A stretch of DNA of 28,915 nt. Source: 66-474 sp036279975. Lineage in GTDB: Bacteria > Pseudomonadota > Gammaproteobacteria > Xanthomonadales > Rhodanobacteraceae. Under the pieces are notes generated by a model. The model had not been told where the DNA came from and ran no database searches. It was given only the letters and a program-made list of their open reading frames with translations. The position numbers were made by a program, and so were the translations under genes. Where the stretch lies: assembly GCA_036279975.1 (NCBI GenBank), contig DASURP010000057.1:1-28915 (forward strand), given 5' to 3'. Below, piece by piece: positions 14,810 through 22,162 of the stretch. Position 1 is the first letter of the stretch, and each line of letters starts with the position of its first letter.

Positions 14810-17140
14810 CTAGGCGCGCTTGCCACGCAGGGGCTTTTTCTTCGCACCGACGGGCGGCGCCGCGAGCGCCGCGGCTGCCGCCACGATGTCCGCCTCTCCC
14901 GGCAGCACCAGCAGGGCCGCCCCCGCGAGCGGGGTGTAGGTATCGGCGCCGACCACGCGTTCGAGCGGCGTGGCGCCAAGCCCGCCTTCGACGATGGCGG
15001 TGATGATGCCCTCGCCCACGCCGGCGCTCTTGCGCCCTTCGTCCAGCACGATGATGCGTTGCGCGGAACGCGCCTGCTCGACGATGAAGCTGTCGTTGAG
15101 CGGCGTCAGCCAGCGCAGGTCGACCACGCGCACTTTCCAGTCGCGGTGTTTTTCGATGTCGCGCGCGGCGCGCAATGCCATCGGCACGCCGTTGCCGAAC
15201 GTGAAGACGACCAGGTCCTTCGCTTCGGCGCCGTACACGCGGCCCTCTCCCAGCGGCATCGCCTCGCCCGGCGCGGGATAGTCGAACTGCCACTGGCCAT
15301 CGCCGGCCTCGTACAGGTCTTTCGTCATGTACAACGCGATCGGTTCCAGCAACGCGCACACGCGACCATCGACCCTGGCCAGCGCGGCCAGCGTGCGCAG
15401 CATGGTAGCGGCGTCGTCGCCGCGCGACGGACAGCCGACCACCAGACCCGGGATGTCGCGCAGTGGCGCAATCGAGTTGTCGTTGTGGAAGTGCCCGCCG
15501 AACCCCTTCTGGTAACCGAGCGACGCGATCCGCACCAGCAGCGGATTGCGGTACTGGTCGTTGGAGAAGAACTGCAGCGAGGCCGCTTCGCCACGGATCT
15601 GGTCGCAGGCGTTGTGGAAATACGCGAGGTACTGGATCTCCGGGATCGGCAGCATGCCCATGTTGGCGTAGCCCTGCGCCAAGCCCAGGATCATGGTCTC
15701 GTCCAGCAGCGTGTTGAACACACGCGCACCCTTGAACGCCTTGTAAAGGCCTTTGGTGACGGTGTAGACGCCGCCCTTCTGCGCCACGTCCTCGCCGAAC
15801 ACCAGCGCTTCGGGATATTTCGCCAACAGATCGTGCAAGGCCGCGTTGATCAGCAGTGCCAAGTGCCGCGGCGGCAGGTTTTCGGGCAGCTTGCCCTCGC
15901 CGCCGAACACCGCGAGGCGCTTGTCCGCGTAATCGGTGCGCCCGGCTTCGACCCTGACCGCCTCCGGCGTGTACGGCGCCAACGGCTTGATCACCCCAGC
16001 CAACGTTTCCAGCTTGGGCCGGTGGTCGGCCTCCTCGGCCGCCGCGAAACAGCGCTTGCGGATGGCTTCGTATTCGCCCAGCAATGATTGCTTCGTGTAC
16101 AAACCCGATTCCAGCGCGATCACGGCCGAGCGCAGCAACGGATCGGTGGCTTCCAGCGCCATCAGTTCCTCGAAGCTGCGCCACTCGATTTCGAAGTCGG
16201 TGCCGGCATGGCCAGTGAGGCGCGTGGTCTTCAGGTGCAGGAAAGTCGGACGGCGGGTCGTACGGCAATGCTCCACTGCGCGCTGCACTTGCGCATAACC
16301 TTCCACGAGATCGAGCCCGTCGGCGAAGAAGTAATCGAGGTCCTTGCGGTCGCGGAAGTTGTTGGCGATCCAGCCCGCAGGCGTCTTCACCGAAATGCCG
16401 ATGCCGTTGTCCTCGCACACGAACAGCACCGGCGCGGGCAGGCGCTGGTAGGCGGTCCATCCCGCCGCATTGAACGCGGTCTGCGCGGTGGCGTGGTTGC
16501 TGGATGCATCGCCGAACGAACAGACCACGATGGAATCGTTCGGCACCGGCAGCGCGTGGCCGATGCGCCGGGCCTGTTCGATCGCAATCGCGGTGCCCAG
16601 CGCCTTGGGCAGGTGCGAGGCGATCGTGGAAGTCTGCGGCAGTACCCACAGGGGTTTGGAACCCCATACCTTGTGGCGCCCCCCGGAAGCCGGGTCTTCG
16701 CTGCTGGCCGCGAACGACAGCGCCGAATCCATTACGGGATCACGCGGTTTGCCATCGGTGCCCGGCAATTTCCTGAAGCGCTCGGCCATGAATGCGCCCG
16801 AGCGGTAGTGCAGGAACGCCGGATCGGTATACCGCGTTAGCCGCGCCACCATTGCGTTGCCCTCGTGGCCCGACGAACCGATGGTGTAGAACACCTTGTT
16901 CTGCACGCGCAGCACCCGCGCCATCAGGTCGAGGTGGCGCGAGATCAACTGCGATTCGAGCAGCTCCCGGAAATCGCACGCCGTGCAGGCACTGTCCGGC
17001 AGGACCGGCTCGTCGCCGCGCGGCGCGCGGCGTATCTGTCCATCCCACGCCTGCACGAACTCCGTGAAGTTCGCATCGACGATTTCGGCACGGTTGAAGC
17101 CTTTGTGGCGGGCAGGAATCGGGGTCTTGATGGCGTTCAT
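14810..17140 (-). CDS. Fused alpha/beta E1 of a 2-oxoacid dehydrogenase
   Basis: A 776-residue thiamine-diphosphate enzyme joining the E1-alpha (about residues 40-380) and E1-beta (about 420-760) chains that are separate in most branched-chain 2-oxoacid dehydrogenases. The alpha part has the TPP motif from CSFGDASSNH to CEDNGIGIS. The beta part has FGEDVAQKGGVYTVTKGLY, the DETMILGLAQGYANMG interface and VDLRWLTPLN. It decarboxylates a 2-oxoacid and passes the acyl group to an E2 lipoyl domain. No E2, E3 or lipoate gene lies nearby, so it must use partners elsewhere. The ATG at 17140 forms an ATGA overlap with the GNAT stop, which fixes the start. A Lys/Arg-rich tail (AKKKPLRGKRA) closes it. 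Confidence 0.88.
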   Translation of the reverse strand: MNAIKTPIPARHKGFNRAEIVDANFTEFVQAWDGQIRRAPRGDEPVLPDSACTACDFRELLESQLISRHLDLMARVLRVQNKVFYTIGSSGHEGNAMVARLTRYTDPAFLHYRSGAFMAERFRKLPGTDGKPRDPVMDSALSFAASSEDPASGGRHKVWGSKPLWVLPQTSTIASHLPKALGTAIAIEQARRIGHALPVPNDSIVVCSFGDASSNHATAQTAFNAAGWTAYQRLPAPVLFVCEDNGIGISVKTPAGWIANNFRDRKDLDYFFADGLDLVEGYAQVQRAVEHCRTTRRPTFLHLKTTRLTGHAGTDFEIEWRSFEELMALEATDPLLRSAVIALESGLYTKQSLLGEYEAIRKRCFAAAEEADHRPKLETLAGVIKPLAPYTPEAVRVEAGRTDYADKRLAVFGGEGKLPENLPPRHLALLINAALHDLLAKYPEALVFGEDVAQKGGVYTVTKGLYKAFKGARVFNTLLDETMILGLAQGYANMGMLPIPEIQYLAYFHNACDQIRGEAASLQFFSNDQYRNPLLVRIASLGYQKGFGGHFHNDNSIAPLRDIPGLVVGCPSRGDDAATMLRTLAALARVDGRVCALLEPIALYMTKDLYEAGDGQWQFDYPAPGEAMPLGEGRVYGAEAKDLVVFTFGNGVPMALRAARDIEKHRDWKVRVVDLRWLTPLNDSFIVEQARSAQRIIVLDEGRKSAGVGEGIITAIVEGGLGATPLERVVGADTYTPLAGAALLVLPGEADIVAAAAALAAPPVGAKKKPLRGKRA

Positions 17141-17718
17141 TTCGAGGTTGCAGGAGCACCGGGCGCGGCACGGCGGGCGAGCCACTCCCCGCGCGATTGG
17201 CCCCAGACGTCGACGACGTCTTCATCGTAGGGGGCCGGGAGCTGCGCGCTGCGCAGGATACGTGAACCGAGGTGCTCGGCCAGTGCGCGCGAACGCTGGT
17301 TGCCGGGGTCGATGCAGTGGATCACTTCCTGCCAACCCAGGTGATCGAAGGCCCAGTCGATCGCGGCGGTCGCAGCCTCCCGCGCATAGCCGCGCCCCCA
17401 CGCGCTGCGCCGGAAGGTCCAGCCGACCTCGGTGCCCGGCCAGCCTTCGGGCTGCCACGGACCCGCCTGGCCCAGCCATTCACGAGTGCCCTTGTCGATC
17501 ACCGAAAACATCCCGAACCCCTGGACCATCCACGCACCCGGCATCTGCAGAAACCGACGCCACGCGGCGCCGCGCGGCGAACTGCCCCCGATGTAACGCG
17601 TGGCCTCGTCGTCGCCAAGCATTTCCGCATAGCCGTCGAAATCCTCGCGCCGTGGCGGCCGCAGGATCAACCGCGCGGTTTCCAGCACGGGTTCCGGAGT
17701 TGGAAATACACCCGGCAT
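17137..17718 (-). CDS. GNAT-family N-acetyltransferase (RimJ/RimL-like)
   Basis: A 193-residue acetyl-CoA-dependent acetyltransferase. ETARLILRPPRREDFDGYAEM is the usual start of the RimJ/RimL branch. The acetyl-CoA loop is in VGWTFRRSAWGRGYAREAA, and NQRSRALAEHLGSR is the motif-B helix. Substrates in this branch range from ribosomal protein N-termini to small amines and cannot be assigned here. The gene starts seven bases after the pilin-like gene and its TGA overlaps the E1 ATG, so the three are likely one transcript. Confidence 0.88.
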   Translation of the reverse strand: MPGVFPTPEPVLETARLILRPPRREDFDGYAEMLGDDEATRYIGGSSPRGAAWRRFLQMPGAWMVQGFGMFSVIDKGTREWLGQAGPWQPEGWPGTEVGWTFRRSAWGRGYAREAATAAIDWAFDHLGWQEVIHCIDPGNQRSRALAEHLGSRILRSAQLPAPYDEDVVDVWGQSRGEWLARRAAPGAPATSK

Positions 17719-17725
17719 GGGTCGA

Positions 17726-18163
17726 TCAGTTGCCGGTCGGGAGATATTTGCAATCCGGCTCCGCGGTCGCGATGTCCGGGATGTTCGGGCTGTAGCAGGC
17801 GTACTGCACGCCCTTCTTGCCGTCCTTGCCGGTCACGACCTTCGGCACCAGTTGCACGATGCCACCGGTGACGCCAACCGCGGGGCTGAGATAAACGTTG
17901 ATCACGCCGCCCTCGCTTACCAGGATCGAATTGATCTCGTTGCTGTTCATCTGGTTGGCCGGGGCGACGCGCGCCTCGGCGTTGTTCGATGGCGGCGTCG
18001 GGTTCGACAGCATCACGTTGGCCACGCCGATCTTGACCAGCGCCAGGCGCAGCGACGTCAGCGCCAAGTGCACCTCGTTGCTGTCGACCGCGGCCGAGGC
18101 GCTGCCGGAGGCAAGCATTGCGCCGATCGCCAGCGCAAAAAACCATTTGCGATGAATATTCAT
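17726..18163 (-). CDS. Secreted protein with a type IV pilin-like globular domain
   Basis: A 145-residue product starting MNIHRKWFFALAIGAML, a Sec signal likely cut after SASA (about residue 24). The start is fixed by GGAGG six bases away. The rest resembles the C-terminal half of type IV pilins: NSILVSEGGVINVYLS, then GGIVQLVPKVVTGKDGKKGVQYACYS and a second Cys in EPDCKYLP, giving a plausible disulfide loop. However, the N-terminus has no prepilin peptidase site (G-F-T-L-x-E), so assembly into a normal pilus is unlikely. I infer the similarity from pattern only. It heads the GNAT-E1 transcription unit. Confidence 0.65.
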   Translation of the reverse strand: MNIHRKWFFALAIGAMLASGSASAAVDSNEVHLALTSLRLALVKIGVANVMLSNPTPPSNNAEARVAPANQMNSNEINSILVSEGGVINVYLSPAVGVTGGIVQLVPKVVTGKDGKKGVQYACYSPNIPDIATAEPDCKYLPTGN

Positions 18164-18189
18164 GAACGGCCTCCGAAGCAGTTTTTTCC

Positions 18190-18290
18190 TCGTCACCCCG
18201 GACGCCGCGCAGCGGCGATCCGGAATCCGGTGCCTGTAGCTTCGTTCAAAAGCAAGACATTGGATCCCCGCTTTCGCGGGAATGGCGACA
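18190..18290. repeat. REP-like element with GCGGGAA hairpin
   Basis: This intergenic element has two stems: CCGGA-C-GCCGC around GCA closing with GCGGC-GA-TCCGG (18198-18223), and CCCGC/GCGGG around TTTC (18267-18280) inside GGATCCCCGCTTTCGCGGGA. The second is the common proteobacterial 'GCGAAAGCGGGAATCC' repeat. It lies between gcdH and the pilin-like gene, upstream of the latter. Confidence 0.65.
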
Positions 18291-18316
18291 TTGTGGAATT
18301 GCAAGTCTGCAAGGTC

Positions 18317-19489
18317 TTAAAACGCGTTTATTCCCGTCAGTTCCCGTCCCACCACCAACTGGTGCACGGTCTGGGTGCCCTCGTAGGTCACCACCGATTC
18401 CAGGTTCAGCGCGTGGCGGATCGCGACGTGTTCGGTGGTGATGCCGGCGCCGCCGAGGATGTCGCGGCATTCGCGCGCGATATCGAGCGCCATGCGCACG
18501 TTGTTCCATTTGGCCAGCGAGATCTGGGTCGGATGAAGTTTGCCGGCGTCCTTGGCGCGCCCGAGCTGCAACGCCAGCAACTGCGCGGTGGTGATGCGGC
18601 GCGCGATGTCGGCCAGCCGCAACTGGATGGACTGGTTGGCAGCCAATTTGCGATTGAACAACACGCGTTCCTGGGTGTAATCCAGCACTTCCTTCAGGCA
18701 CGCCTGCGCGGCGCCGATCGGTCCCCAGCTGATGCCGAAACGCGCCGAATCGAGGCAACTCAACGGACCGCGCAGGCCCTTGACGTTGGGCAGCATCGCG
18801 CTCGCGGGCACCCGCACGTCGTCGAGGAAAAGTGCGCTGGTCACCGACGCACGCAGGCTCATCTTCTTGTGGATCTCCTGCGCCGCAAAGCCCTTGGTGC
18901 CGGTCGGCACCAGGAACCCGCGGATGCCGTCACCGGTCTTCGCCCACACCAGCGCCACCTGTGCCAGGTTGCCGTTGGTGATCCACATCTTGGCGCCGTT
19001 GATCACCCAGTCGCCACCGTCCTGTTTCGCGACCGTCTTCATGTTGGCCGGATCGGAACCACCGTGCGGCTCGGTCAGGCCGAAGCAGCCGATGATCTCG
19101 CCCGCTGCCATCTTCGGCAGGTATTCGTGCTTCTGTTCTTCGCTGCCGAACGCGAAGATCGGGTACATCACCAGCGATGACTGCACCGAGGCGAAGCTGC
19201 GCAGGCCGGAATCGCCGCGCTCCATTTCCTGGCAGATCAACCCGTAGCTGACCTGGTTCATGCCGGCGCCGCCGTATTTCCCGGGGATCGTCGCGCCGAG
19301 CAGGCCGAGGCTCGCGATTTCCGGAACCAGTTCGACCGGGAAACGAGCCTGGTCGAAACAATCGCCGATGATCGGCAATATTTTGTCGTCGACGAAGCGC
19401 GCGACCGAGTCCTGCACCATGCGCTCCTCGTCCGACAGCATGGCGCGGACGTCGTACAGGTCGAGGGGGTTGAGTGGTGCGTGCGGCAT
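18317..19489 (-). CDS. gcdH: Glutaryl-CoA dehydrogenase
   Basis: A 390-residue acyl-CoA dehydrogenase-family flavoenzyme that oxidises and decarboxylates glutaryl-CoA to crotonyl-CoA in lysine and tryptophan breakdown. It follows known GCDH closely: LRSFASVQSSLVM contains Arg97, matching the Arg needed for decarboxylation; then LLGATIPGKYGGAGM, CFGLTEPHGGSDPANM, WITNGNLAQVALVWAK and SLRASVTSALFLDDV. Glu370 in TYEGTQ is the catalytic base, and the C-terminus is LVVGRELTGINAF. The enzyme is a cytoplasmic FAD homotetramer in the family. A -10 box lies 30 bases before the ATG and a heptanucleotide array occupies the region further upstream. Confidence 0.94.
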   Translation of the reverse strand: MPHAPLNPLDLYDVRAMLSDEERMVQDSVARFVDDKILPIIGDCFDQARFPVELVPEIASLGLLGATIPGKYGGAGMNQVSYGLICQEMERGDSGLRSFASVQSSLVMYPIFAFGSEEQKHEYLPKMAAGEIIGCFGLTEPHGGSDPANMKTVAKQDGGDWVINGAKMWITNGNLAQVALVWAKTGDGIRGFLVPTGTKGFAAQEIHKKMSLRASVTSALFLDDVRVPASAMLPNVKGLRGPLSCLDSARFGISWGPIGAAQACLKEVLDYTQERVLFNRKLAANQSIQLRLADIARRITTAQLLALQLGRAKDAGKLHPTQISLAKWNNVRMALDIARECRDILGGAGITTEHVAIRHALNLESVVTYEGTQTVHQLVVGRELTGINAF

Positions 19490-19518
19490 GGCGAATCCGG
19501 CATCGAGGCAAGCGGACT

Positions 19519-19524
19519 ATTGTA
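19519..19524 (-). promoter_or_regulatory. -10 box TACAAT for gcdH
   Basis: On the minus strand GATACAAT lies 30 bases before the gcdH ATG; the predicted leader is about 23 nt. The position of a -35 box falls inside the heptanucleotide array (first unit at 19527), which offers no TTGACA-like match. Confidence 0.55.
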
Positions 19525-19526
19525 TC

Positions 19527-19714
19527 GGGACCGGGGACCGGGGACCGGGGACTGGGGACCGGGGACCGGGGACTGGGGACCAGGGACCGGGGACCAGGGA
19601 CCGGGGACCAGGGACTGGGGACCAGGGACTGGGGACCAGGGACTGGGGACCAGGGACCAGGGACCAGGGACCAGGGACCAGGGACCGGGGACCAGGGACC
19701 AGGGACCAGGGCCA
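19527..19714. repeat. Heptanucleotide array, 26 copies of GGGACNR
   Basis: Twenty-six 7-bp units without a single indel (19527-19708), then a 6-base remnant GGGCCA. Only the last two bases vary: GGGACCG, GGGACTG and GGGACCA. CG and TG endings fill the gcdH-proximal part and CA endings dominate the other end, with alternation in the middle. Because 7 is not a multiple of 3, all frames on a strand read the same 7-residue peptide, so long open frames through it are artefacts. Smaller arrays of the family lie at 19821, 21934 and 22129. I recognise nothing in 19715-19803. Confidence 0.97.
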
Positions 19715-19803
19715 GCTGGGCTTGGTGCCAGACGCTTGAATGCAATCACCGCGTTGGCCAGCTCTCCGCCACTGTCGCGGTGCATGCGCCGACATCCATT
19801 GCA

Positions 19804-20778
19804 TTACGTTCGCGGTTTGCCCGGTCCCCGGTCCCCGGTCCCCGGTCCCCGGCCCTGCGCATTGCTTACCCCGTGCGGCACGTGCCCCGTCGCCACGTGC
19901 CTGCGCGTCTCTTCCACGTTGACCGGCGAATCGTCGAAGAACAGGTCGGCGCCGAAGGCTTCCAGGAACGGCCCCTTGTCGCGGCCGCCCAGGAACAGCG
20001 CCTCGTCGATGCGCACGCCCCACTGGCGCAGCGTCAGGATCACGCGCTTGTGGGCGGGCGCCGAGCGCGCGGTGACCAGCGCGGTGCGGATCGGCGAATC
20101 TTCGGGCGGAAACGCCGCCTGCAGGCGATGCAGCGCGGCCAGGAAATTCCGGAACGGTCCGCCCGACAGCGGTTCGTTCCAATGTTCGGATTCATTGCGA
20201 TGGAAGGCATCGAGGCCCTGCTCCTGCGAAAGACGCTCGGACTCGTCGCTGAAAATCACCGCGTCGCCGTCGAATGCGATGCGCAATTGCCCGGGATGCG
20301 CGTTGCGCACCTGCGAGGGCAGCAAGGTCGCCGCGGCCACGCCGGAATTCAGTGCGCGCGCCACGTTTTCGGCGTTGGCCGAGAGGAACAGGTCCACCCC
20401 GAACGGCGCGATGTACTCGCTGGTCGCTTCGCCCGAGGTGAATGCGGCGCGGGTAATGGCCAGGCCGTGGTGCTGGATGGAGTTGAAGATGCGCAGCCCG
20501 GTGTCGCCGGAATTGCGCGACAGCAGCACCACCTCGACGTAGGGCGTGTCCGGCGCGGGCCGGTTCAGCGCCAGCAGTTTCTTCACCACCGGGAACGCCA
20601 CGCCCGGCTGCAGCACGTCGTTTTCGTGTGCGATCTGGTAGGCCCGGTAGGCTTCCAGGCCTTCCCGCTCGAACAGCGCGTGCGATTCGGTCAGGTCGAA
20701 CAGCGCGCGCGAGGAAATCGCGACGACCAGCTTGTCGTCGGTAACCATCTCATCGTGCGGGGAGACTGCTTTCGGCAC
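19804..20778 (-). CDS. Cytosolic 5'-nucleotidase, cN-I type
   Basis: A 324-residue protein matching the bacterial branch of the 5'-nucleotidase (cN-I, PF06189) family, which releases phosphate from nucleoside monophosphates. Marks are LVVAISSRALFDL near the start, the segments VEVVLLSRNSGDTGLRI and ITRAAFTSGEATSEYIAPF, IAFDGDAVIFSDESE, TARSAPAHKRVILTLRQWGV, FLGGRDKGPFLEAFGADLFFDDS. The GTG at 20778 is used; an ATG at 20748 is an alternative. The last residues after VPHGVSNA (GRGPGTGDRGPG...) are encoded by an inverted heptanucleotide array, so the tail and stop are repeat-derived. It follows pit by 21 bases. Confidence 0.85.
   Translation of the reverse strand: MPKAVSPHDEMVTDDKLVVAISSRALFDLTESHALFEREGLEAYRAYQIAHENDVLQPGVAFPVVKKLLALNRPAPDTPYVEVVLLSRNSGDTGLRIFNSIQHHGLAITRAAFTSGEATSEYIAPFGVDLFLSANAENVARALNSGVAAATLLPSQVRNAHPGQLRIAFDGDAVIFSDESERLSQEQGLDAFHRNESEHWNEPLSGGPFRNFLAALHRLQAAFPPEDSPIRTALVTARSAPAHKRVILTLRQWGVRIDEALFLGGRDKGPFLEAFGADLFFDDSPVNVEETRRHVATGHVPHGVSNAQGRGPGTGDRGPGKPRT
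19821..19855. repeat. Inverted heptanucleotide array inside the nucleotidase 3' end
   Basis: Four perfect CCGGTCC units and one variant CCGGCCC, the reverse complement of the large array's unit, about 106 bp from its end. It lies within the coding sequence of the nucleotidase. Confidence 0.92.
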
Positions 20779-20784
20779 ACCGGC

Positions 20785-20790
20785 AGTGTA
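20785..20790 (-). promoter_or_regulatory. Possible -10 box before the nucleotidase
   Basis: GATACACT on the minus strand ends seven bases before the GTG at 20778, the same spacing as at 5784/5791 and 22871/22878. If used, the transcript would start at the GTG. No -35 box is clear, and pit read-through is an alternative. Confidence 0.3.
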
Positions 20791-20799
20791 TCGCGGCCA

Positions 20800-21924
20800 T
20801 CAACCCCAAAGCGGCCGCGAGACCCACACCAGCACCCAAGCCGTGAAGGCGCTGACCGGCAGGGTCAGGATCCACGCCCACACCATGCGCTCGACCACGG
20901 TCCAGCGCACCGCGTTGAAGCGTTTCGATGCACCCACGCCCATGATCGAAGACGAGATCACGTGGGTGGTCGAAACCGGCATGCCGAATATCGACGAGAC
21001 GATGATCACCACGGCGCCGCCAGTCTCGGCGGCAAAGCCATTGATGGGGTGCAGCTTGACCATCTTGTGGCCCAGCGTCTTGATGATGCGCCAGCCGCCC
21101 CCGGCGGTGCCAGCCGCCATCACCAGGGCGCACAACACCTTCACCCACACCGGGATCGGGAACTGGCCGCCGATGTCCGACACGCGCAGGAAGTGAAGCC
21201 ACTCCGGCAGATGGTCGAAATTGTGCGCGGCGGTGGCGCTGGCCAGCGCCAGCGCGATGATGCCCATGCTCTTCTGCGCATCGTTCAGGCCGTGCGACAC
21301 CCCCATCGCCGCCGCCGACGCCAGTTGCGCCTTGCCGAAGAACATGTTCACGAACGGCGTGCGCCCGAACCGGCGCAGGAACCCCGCGCGGTTGCTGAAC
21401 CACGCGAACAACGCGAGCAACCCGCCCATGACCACCATGCCGAGCACGAAACCCGCGATCGGCGAGGCGATCATCGGCACCAGCACCTTCGGGACCAGGC
21501 CGCCGCCGCGCCACCAGTGGTTGGGGTCGGTGGCCCAGATGATCGCACGGAAGTTGCCGCCCGAGGCCGCGAATGCCGCGCCGCACAGGCCGCCGATCAA
21601 CGCATGCGAAGACGACGACGGCAGGCCCAGCCACCAGGTGATGAGGTTCCAGATGGTGGCGCCCAGCAACGCGCACACCAGCACCTCGCCGCCGACCTGC
21701 AGCACGCCGACATCGATGAGCCCGGTTGCGATCGTGACCGCCACCGCCGTGCCAAACAATGCCCCCGCCAGATTGGTCACCGCCGCCAGCAGCACCGCCT
21801 GGCCCGGCGTCAGCACTTTGGTCGCGACCACCGTCGCGATGGAGTTGGCGGTGTCGTGGAAGCCGTTGATGTAAGTGAACACCAACGCAATCGCGATGAC
21901 GATGGCGAGAAGGCCGAGGCTCAT
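20800..21924 (-). CDS. pit: Pit-family inorganic phosphate transporter
   Basis: A 374-residue inner-membrane transporter of the PiT family, which takes up phosphate (often as metal-phosphate) with protons. Both family signature repeats are present: YINGFHDTANSIATVVATK near the N-terminus and GVSHGLNDAQKSMGIIAL in the second half, plus LPSSSSHALIGGL and GMPVSTTHVISSS. Around ten membrane spans are visible. The ATG at 21924 gives the normal family start; the open frame upstream is repeat sequence. The DUF47 gene precedes it and the nucleotidase follows, suggesting a phosphate module. Confidence 0.93.
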   Translation of the reverse strand: MSLGLLAIVIAIALVFTYINGFHDTANSIATVVATKVLTPGQAVLLAAVTNLAGALFGTAVAVTIATGLIDVGVLQVGGEVLVCALLGATIWNLITWWLGLPSSSSHALIGGLCGAAFAASGGNFRAIIWATDPNHWWRGGGLVPKVLVPMIASPIAGFVLGMVVMGGLLALFAWFSNRAGFLRRFGRTPFVNMFFGKAQLASAAAMGVSHGLNDAQKSMGIIALALASATAAHNFDHLPEWLHFLRVSDIGGQFPIPVWVKVLCALVMAAGTAGGGWRIIKTLGHKMVKLHPINGFAAETGGAVVIIVSSIFGMPVSTTHVISSSIMGVGASKRFNAVRWTVVERMVWAWILTLPVSAFTAWVLVWVSRPLWG

Positions 21925-21933
21925 GTCCGAAGC

Positions 21934-21961
21934 GGGGACCGGGGACCGGGGATCGGGGACC
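21934..21961. repeat. Heptanucleotide array upstream of pit, 4 copies
   Basis: Four units of GGGGACC, one with GATC, ten bases before the pit ATG. The orientation is the same as in the 26-copy array. Confidence 0.9.
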
Positions 21962-21978
21962 AGTCGCATCTGGTGCAC

Positions 21979-22110
21979 GCCATCCCCCTCGGAACGAAGG
22001 GCGGAGCAGAAGCTGAAGCGCGCGCACCGCGGGTCGGATAGCGACGGGGGAATGCTCGTCGTAGCCTGAACACATCCTCCTCACTCCTCCTTCGCGAGCG
22101 AAGGGGGAGG
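21979..22110. repeat. REP-like element between DUF47 and pit, copy C
   Basis: CCATCCCCC is followed by a decayed form of the hairpin seen in copies A and B (CCCCCTCG-GAA-CGAAGGG, 21984-22001, one T lost). A second stem TCCTTCGC/GCGAAGGG lies around 22088-22105. It sits between two oppositely oriented heptanucleotide arrays, in the 238-bp gap between the DUF47 and pit genes. Confidence 0.65.
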
Positions 22111-22128
22111 ACGAGCACGCACCGCGCA

Positions 22129-22156
22129 CCCGGTTCCCGGTTCCCGGTACCCGGTC
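22129..22156. repeat. Inverted heptanucleotide array after the DUF47 gene, 4 copies
   Basis: Four units CCCGGTT, CCCGGTT, CCCGGTA, CCCGGTC, six bases beyond the DUF47 stop. The orientation is opposite to the array at 21934, so the pair flanks the REP-like element as an inverted repeat. Confidence 0.88.
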
Positions 22157-22162
22157 CCTGTC

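Noticed and set aside
19527..19714. CRISPR array
   Set aside because: The units are contiguous 7-mers without spacers, and no cas genes are seen.
20800..21978. Longer Pit protein starting at 21978
   Set aside because: The extra 18 residues are encoded by the heptanucleotide array; the family start is at 21924.
19474..22041. An 855-codon open frame on the plus strand starting in the heptanucleotide array, with a (GTGDRGP)-like repeat
   Set aside because: Stop-free 7-bp units are open in all frames; the rest is antisense to the nucleotidase and pit genes.
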